From the NCBI GenBank assembly GCA_022712235.1, contig JALAGW010000361.1, positions 1-7,740 of the forward strand: DNA of 7,740 bases, written 5' to 3'. This document shows positions 5,675-7,740 of this stretch, piece after piece (position 1 is the stretch's first letter; the number at the start of each line of letters is the position of its first letter). Source of the DNA: Brevundimonas sp. (GTDB lineage: Bacteria; Pseudomonadota; Alphaproteobacteria; Caulobacterales; Caulobacteraceae). The translations under genes were made by a program, and so were the position numbers. A model generated the notes under the pieces. That model saw only the letters and a list, made by a program, of their open reading frames with translations. It did no database searches and had not been told where the DNA came from.

Positions 5675-6230
5675 CCTTAAAGGCGACCCAGATCAGCAGC
5701 AGGCCGAACAGCACGGCCCAGGCCGCGATCAGCCACAGCAGGCCCAGAGCCCCTGCGCCCGGCGCGAAGACCAGGATCAGGCCGAAGATCACCGACAGGG
5801 CGCCCGCTGCGCCCAGACTCCACTCGTTGGCGATTTCCTTCCTCAGGCGGATGGCGCCGACGATTTCCAGCACGCCGCGCATGATCGACCAGAAGCCGAT
5901 CAGATAGACCAGGACCAGGGCCGTCAGGCCCGGCCAGACGAAGGCCAGTCCTCCGGCGAGCAGGCTGGCGATCCCGCCGAGCGTCAACCACCAGCGCGGG
6001 ACGATCCCGCCGCCGCGAACCGCCGCGATCAGGGCCAGAATCCCGTCCGCCACGGCGTAAATTCCATAGACCAGGATCAGGCTGACCAGGCTGATCTGCG
6101 GCCATACGAAGGTCGCCACGCCGAAGGCCACCGCAATGATCCCGCGCAACAGCAGCAGCCACCATGAGCGATACAGGGCGGACTTGACGAGGCCTTCCAG
6201 CGAAGGCGCGGCGGTGTGGGACGATGTCAT
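5652..6230 (-). CDS. HdeD family (DUF308) membrane protein
   Basis: A 192-aa inner-membrane protein of the HdeD/DUF308 family (PF03729), whose E. coli namesake is linked to acid resistance at high cell density. Six hydrophobic helices are visible, arranged as three related two-helix units. Each unit has a G-x-x-x-FVWP-like turn: GVATFVWPQISL (37-48), GGLAFVWPGLTA (93-104) and GLILVFAPGAGA (150-161). Each is followed by a helix ending in a basic residue (AAVR, GAIRLRK, AFKVR). The ATG at 6230 is chosen because it has GAGGGGAG 6 nt upstream and a normal family N-terminus (short polar stretch, then RSWWLLLLRGI). The longer upstream frame encodes an Arg/Pro-rich stretch that looks non-coding. The 3' end overlaps the end of the amidohydrolase gene tail to tail by 23 bp. 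The precise function of most family members is unknown. Confidence 0.93.
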   Translation of the reverse strand: MTSSHTAAPSLEGLVKSALYRSWWLLLLRGIIAVAFGVATFVWPQISLVSLILVYGIYAVADGILALIAAVRGGGIVPRWWLTLGGIASLLAGGLAFVWPGLTALVLVYLIGFWSIMRGVLEIVGAIRLRKEIANEWSLGAAGALSVIFGLILVFAPGAGALGLLWLIAAWAVLFGLLLIWVAFKVRTLAKT

Positions 6231-6247
6231 CGGCGGCTCCCCTCGGA

Positions 6248-6266
6248 CATGACCGGAATGGTCATG
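6248..6266. repeat. Perfect 7-bp inverted repeat upstream of the HdeD-like gene
   Basis: CATGACC and GGTCATG flank a 5-nt spacer (GGAAT). The element ends about 4 bp upstream of the ribosome site of the HdeD-like gene (site at 6237-6244, minus strand). It lacks a U-tract in either direction, so it is more likely a protein-binding operator or a 5' leader hairpin near the ribosome site than a terminator for the 80-aa gene upstream. Confidence 0.45.
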
Positions 6267-6327
6267 CTTCGGCGAACGTCGGATGGGGAGTCGGGTTCCC
6301 GGTGCGGCGCCCTGATCTGGCCAGGCT

Positions 6328-6570
6328 TCAGGCCGCCATGCGCCAGTCGTGCGCGGCGGTGGTCGGAGCGGCATGAAACTCGTCCCACAGGGCGTCCTCG
6401 TCCGAATAGCGGCTGCTGGCCGAGGCGGAGATGACGTCCACGACCTGTTCTTCCTGACGGTCCCAGATGACGGCCAGGTCGCCCTCGGCCTCGCACGGCA
6501 CGATCATGTAGCGGTCGGCGAAGGTCTTGCGGGCGGGCTTTTGAACCGTCGGGGTGCGGGCGAAGGCCAT
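6328..6570 (-). CDS. Small soluble protein of unknown function, divergent from the WYL regulator
   Basis: An 80-aa protein with a good translation start: ATG at 6570 preceded by AGGAG (6579-6583 on the plus strand) with 8 nt spacing. The N-terminus is basic and Lys/Arg/Pro-rich (TPTVQKPARKTFADRY, about 7-22). The middle is predicted to form beta strands (YMIVPCEAEGDLAVIWDRQEEQVVDVISAS, about 21-50), followed by an acidic, aromatic segment (YSDEDALWDEFHAAP, about 55-69). No signal peptide or membrane segment, a single cysteine (C26), and no family recognised. It is read divergently from the WYL-domain regulator across a short spacer, a layout often seen when a regulator controls its neighbour. 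It could form a transcript with the HdeD-like gene 97 bp downstream on the same strand. That it is a real gene rests on the ribosome site, the frame and the lack of a competing gene. Confidence 0.72.
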   Translation of the reverse strand: MAFARTPTVQKPARKTFADRYMIVPCEAEGDLAVIWDRQEEQVVDVISASASSRYSDEDALWDEFHAAPTTAAHDWRMAA

Positions 6571-6663
6571 GTCGTGATCTCCTGAAGCGATTGCCTCTTG
6601 CTGATGTTGAGAGGATGCGACAGCATTGCGTCAGTTACGGACGTATCTCTGTGGAGAAGTTTC
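6571..6663. promoter_or_regulatory. Divergent promoter region with an 11-bp-phased direct repeat
   Basis: This spacer separates the two divergent start codons and must hold at least one promoter. Two similar 9-mers, ATGCGACAG (6615-6623) and TTGCGTCAG (6626-6634), match at 7 of 9 positions and start 11 bp apart, about one helical turn. A short TACG-GA-CGTA inverted repeat follows at 6636-6645. These could be operator half-sites for the adjacent regulator. I could not place convincing -35/-10 boxes. The spacer shortens if the regulator starts at ATG 6604, in which case the repeats would be coding. Confidence 0.4.
6653..6656 (+). promoter_or_regulatory. Ribosome binding site supporting a TTG start for the WYL regulator
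   Basis: GGAG within GTGGAGAAG lies 7 nt before the TTG at 6664. No comparable site precedes the ATG at 6604. This makes the rare TTG the better start. Confidence 0.5.
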
Positions 6664-7647
6664 TTGCGGCACGACAAGGCGGCGATGGTCATCGATCTGG
6701 CGCGCGGCATGGCGGCCAGCGCCGAGGGGCTGACGCTGAACGAGATGGCGGGGCAGCTGCGGGTCGGGCGTCGCACGGCCGAGCGGATGCGCGACGCCGT
6801 CCTGATGCTGTTTCCGCAGGTCGAGGAGATCAGCGATCCGCCGACCAAGCGCTGGCGTATTCGCGGCGGCCTGTCGGCCTTCGAACAGGCCCCGACCGCG
6901 ACCGAGATGCTGGAGCTGACCAAGGCGGCGGCGGCCCTGCGCGCGGCGGGCGAGCCGGCGCGGGCGGCGGCGCTGGAGGGGCTGGAGCGCAAGGTCAAGG
7001 CGGCCATGCGCTCGACCACCCTGAACCGCATGGCGCCTGATCTGGAGGCTCTGGTCCGGGCCGAGACCATCGCCGTTCAGGCCGGGCCGCGCCCCAGCGC
7101 CGACGAGACGGTGCTGGCCGAGATTCGCGGGGCGGTGCTGGCCGAGCGGCCGCTGAACTTCATCTACGCCCGGCCGGGAGCAGAGGCGCGGACCCGCACC
7201 ATGACGCCGTGCGGCATGATGTTCGGGCGGGCCAACTATCTGGTGGCGGCGGATCGCGAGAGCGGGCGCATCCAGACCTTCCGTCTGGACCGGATGAGCG
7301 CGGTCGAGGCGGGCGAAGGCACGGCGCGCCCGCCCGAAGATTTCGACCTGGGCGCCTTCGCCAGCCAGTCCTTCGGCATCTATCAGGACGAGATCGAAGA
7401 GGTCGCCGTCCGCATCGCGCCCGAGGGCGCCGACGAGGCGCGCGGCTGGCGCTGGCACCCGACCCAGACGATCGAGGATCAGGCCGACGGCTCGGTCGTG
7501 GTGCGGTTCCGCGCCTCGGGGATGCGCGAATTGGCCTGGCACCTGTTCACCTGGGGCGAGCAGGCGACCATCCTGGGACCGGACCGGCTGAAGGCGGTGA
7601 TGGCCGAGGCGCTCGCGGCGGCGGGCCGCGCCCTCGAACGGGCGTAA
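6664..7647 (+). CDS. WYL-domain transcriptional regulator (helix-turn-helix)
   Basis: A 327-aa DNA-binding regulator when read from the TTG at 6664. Domains in order: winged helix-turn-helix (about residues 2-65), with the probable recognition region LTLNEMAGQLRVGRRTAERMRDAV (23-46); an Ala-rich helical linker (about 75-150); the WYL ligand-sensing domain (about 160-225), with NFIYARPG (165-172), the motif position carrying NYLVAAD (191-197) and FRLDR (206-210); then a WCX-type C-terminal domain with GWRWHPTQT and MRELAWHLFTWGE. The first residue of the usual WYL triad is Asn here. The TTG is preferred because GGAG (6653-6656) lies 7 nt upstream and the protein then starts with RHDKA, common at the start of relatives. 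ATG 6604 would add 20 residues of unlikely sequence and has no ribosome site; ATG 6685 is a third option. Ligand and targets are unknown; control of the divergent 80-aa gene and itself is plausible. Confidence 0.92.
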   Translation: MRHDKAAMVIDLARGMAASAEGLTLNEMAGQLRVGRRTAERMRDAVLMLFPQVEEISDPPTKRWRIRGGLSAFEQAPTATEMLELTKAAAALRAAGEPARAAALEGLERKVKAAMRSTTLNRMAPDLEALVRAETIAVQAGPRPSADETVLAEIRGAVLAERPLNFIYARPGAEARTRTMTPCGMMFGRANYLVAADRESGRIQTFRLDRMSAVEAGEGTARPPEDFDLGAFASQSFGIYQDEIEEVAVRIAPEGADEARGWRWHPTQTIEDQADGSVVVRFRASGMRELAWHLFTWGEQATILGPDRLKAVMAEALAAAGRALERA

Positions 7648-7670
7648 AGCTGAGCAAACCGTAAGGTGAC

Positions 7671-7686
7671 GGGCCGGGTTCGGCCC
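7671..7686 (+). terminator. Terminator-like hairpin after the WYL regulator
   Basis: GGGCCG, a GGTT loop and CGGCCC form a perfect 6-bp GC stem 24 bp after the regulator's TAA stop. The following bases (CCCTTAAG) hold only two T residues, so if it ends transcription it does so weakly or with Rho. Confidence 0.45.
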
Positions 7687-7724
7687 CCTTAAGCTGCGCC
7701 GTTCACTGTGGGAGACTGCTCTTC

Positions 7725-7740
7725 GTGCGTCTGAAAGTCC
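7725..7740 (+). CDS. Possible 5' end of a further gene (cut by the window edge)
   Basis: GTG at 7725 opens a frame reading M-R-L-K-V up to the window end, with GGGAG (7710-7714) about 10 nt upstream. Only five codons are visible, so neither the product nor the reality of the gene can be judged. Confidence 0.35.

Noticed and set aside
6231..6374. N-terminal extension of the HdeD-like protein from 6374
   Set aside because: It would add an Arg/Pro-rich segment atypical for the family and overlap the end of the 80-aa gene. The ATG at 6230 has a strong ribosome site.
6631..7542. 303-aa open frame on the minus strand opposite the WYL regulator
   Set aside because: Shadow of a well-supported plus-strand gene; Arg/Pro/Gly-rich with no recognisable domain.

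Overview
The window looks like a chromosomal segment of a high-GC alphaproteobacterium. The split transhydrogenase (a separate roughly 108-residue PntA-2/PntAB membrane subunit plus PntB), the strong G/C bias at third codon positions and the style of the accessory proteins (DUF1801, Cupin_5, HdeD, a WYL regulator) all fit Caulobacterales, most likely Brevundimonas or a close relative. The genus is an inference; no rRNA or other marker gene is present.

Left part (1-3294), plus strand: the distal part of a proton-translocating nicotinamide nucleotide transhydrogenase (pnt) operon. The window opens on a perfect 7-bp-stem palindrome followed by a DUF559 (Vsr/MTES-like endonuclease fold) gene, whose 3' end supplies the ribosome binding site of pntAB. 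After pntAB come a 94-aa three-helix membrane protein (GTGA overlap with the pntAB stop), a 125-aa secreted protein, pntB, and a 147-aa putative lipoprotein (ATGA overlap with the pntB stop). The catalytic NAD-binding subunit (pntAA) is not in the window and is presumably upstream. Three envelope proteins of unknown function are thus interleaved with the transhydrogenase subunits, two of them translationally coupled to pnt genes.

Middle part (3347-5674), plus strand: a Cupin_5 protein lacking some expected histidines, overlapping a DUF1801 protein, then a lipoprotein-type metal-dependent amidohydrolase with a complete metal ligand set. It ends in a 23-bp tail-to-tail overlap with a minus-strand gene.

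Right part (5652-7740): on the minus strand, an HdeD/DUF308 six-helix membrane protein and, upstream of it, an 80-aa soluble protein of unknown family. A perfect inverted repeat sits just before the hdeD-like ribosome binding site. Diverging from the 80-aa gene across about 93 bp is a WYL-domain transcriptional regulator, probably starting at TTG. The divergent spacer holds an 11-bp-phased direct repeat that could be an operator. After the regulator come a terminator-like hairpin and the probable first codons of another gene at the window edge.

Most of the window is ordinary chromosomal housekeeping and accessory content. I see no CRISPR array, IS element, tRNA or rRNA, and no clear defence system. 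The points most worth following up are the palindrome-plus-DUF559 unit inside a core metabolic operon, the uncharacterised envelope proteins coupled to the pnt genes, and the divergent WYL/80-aa pair.
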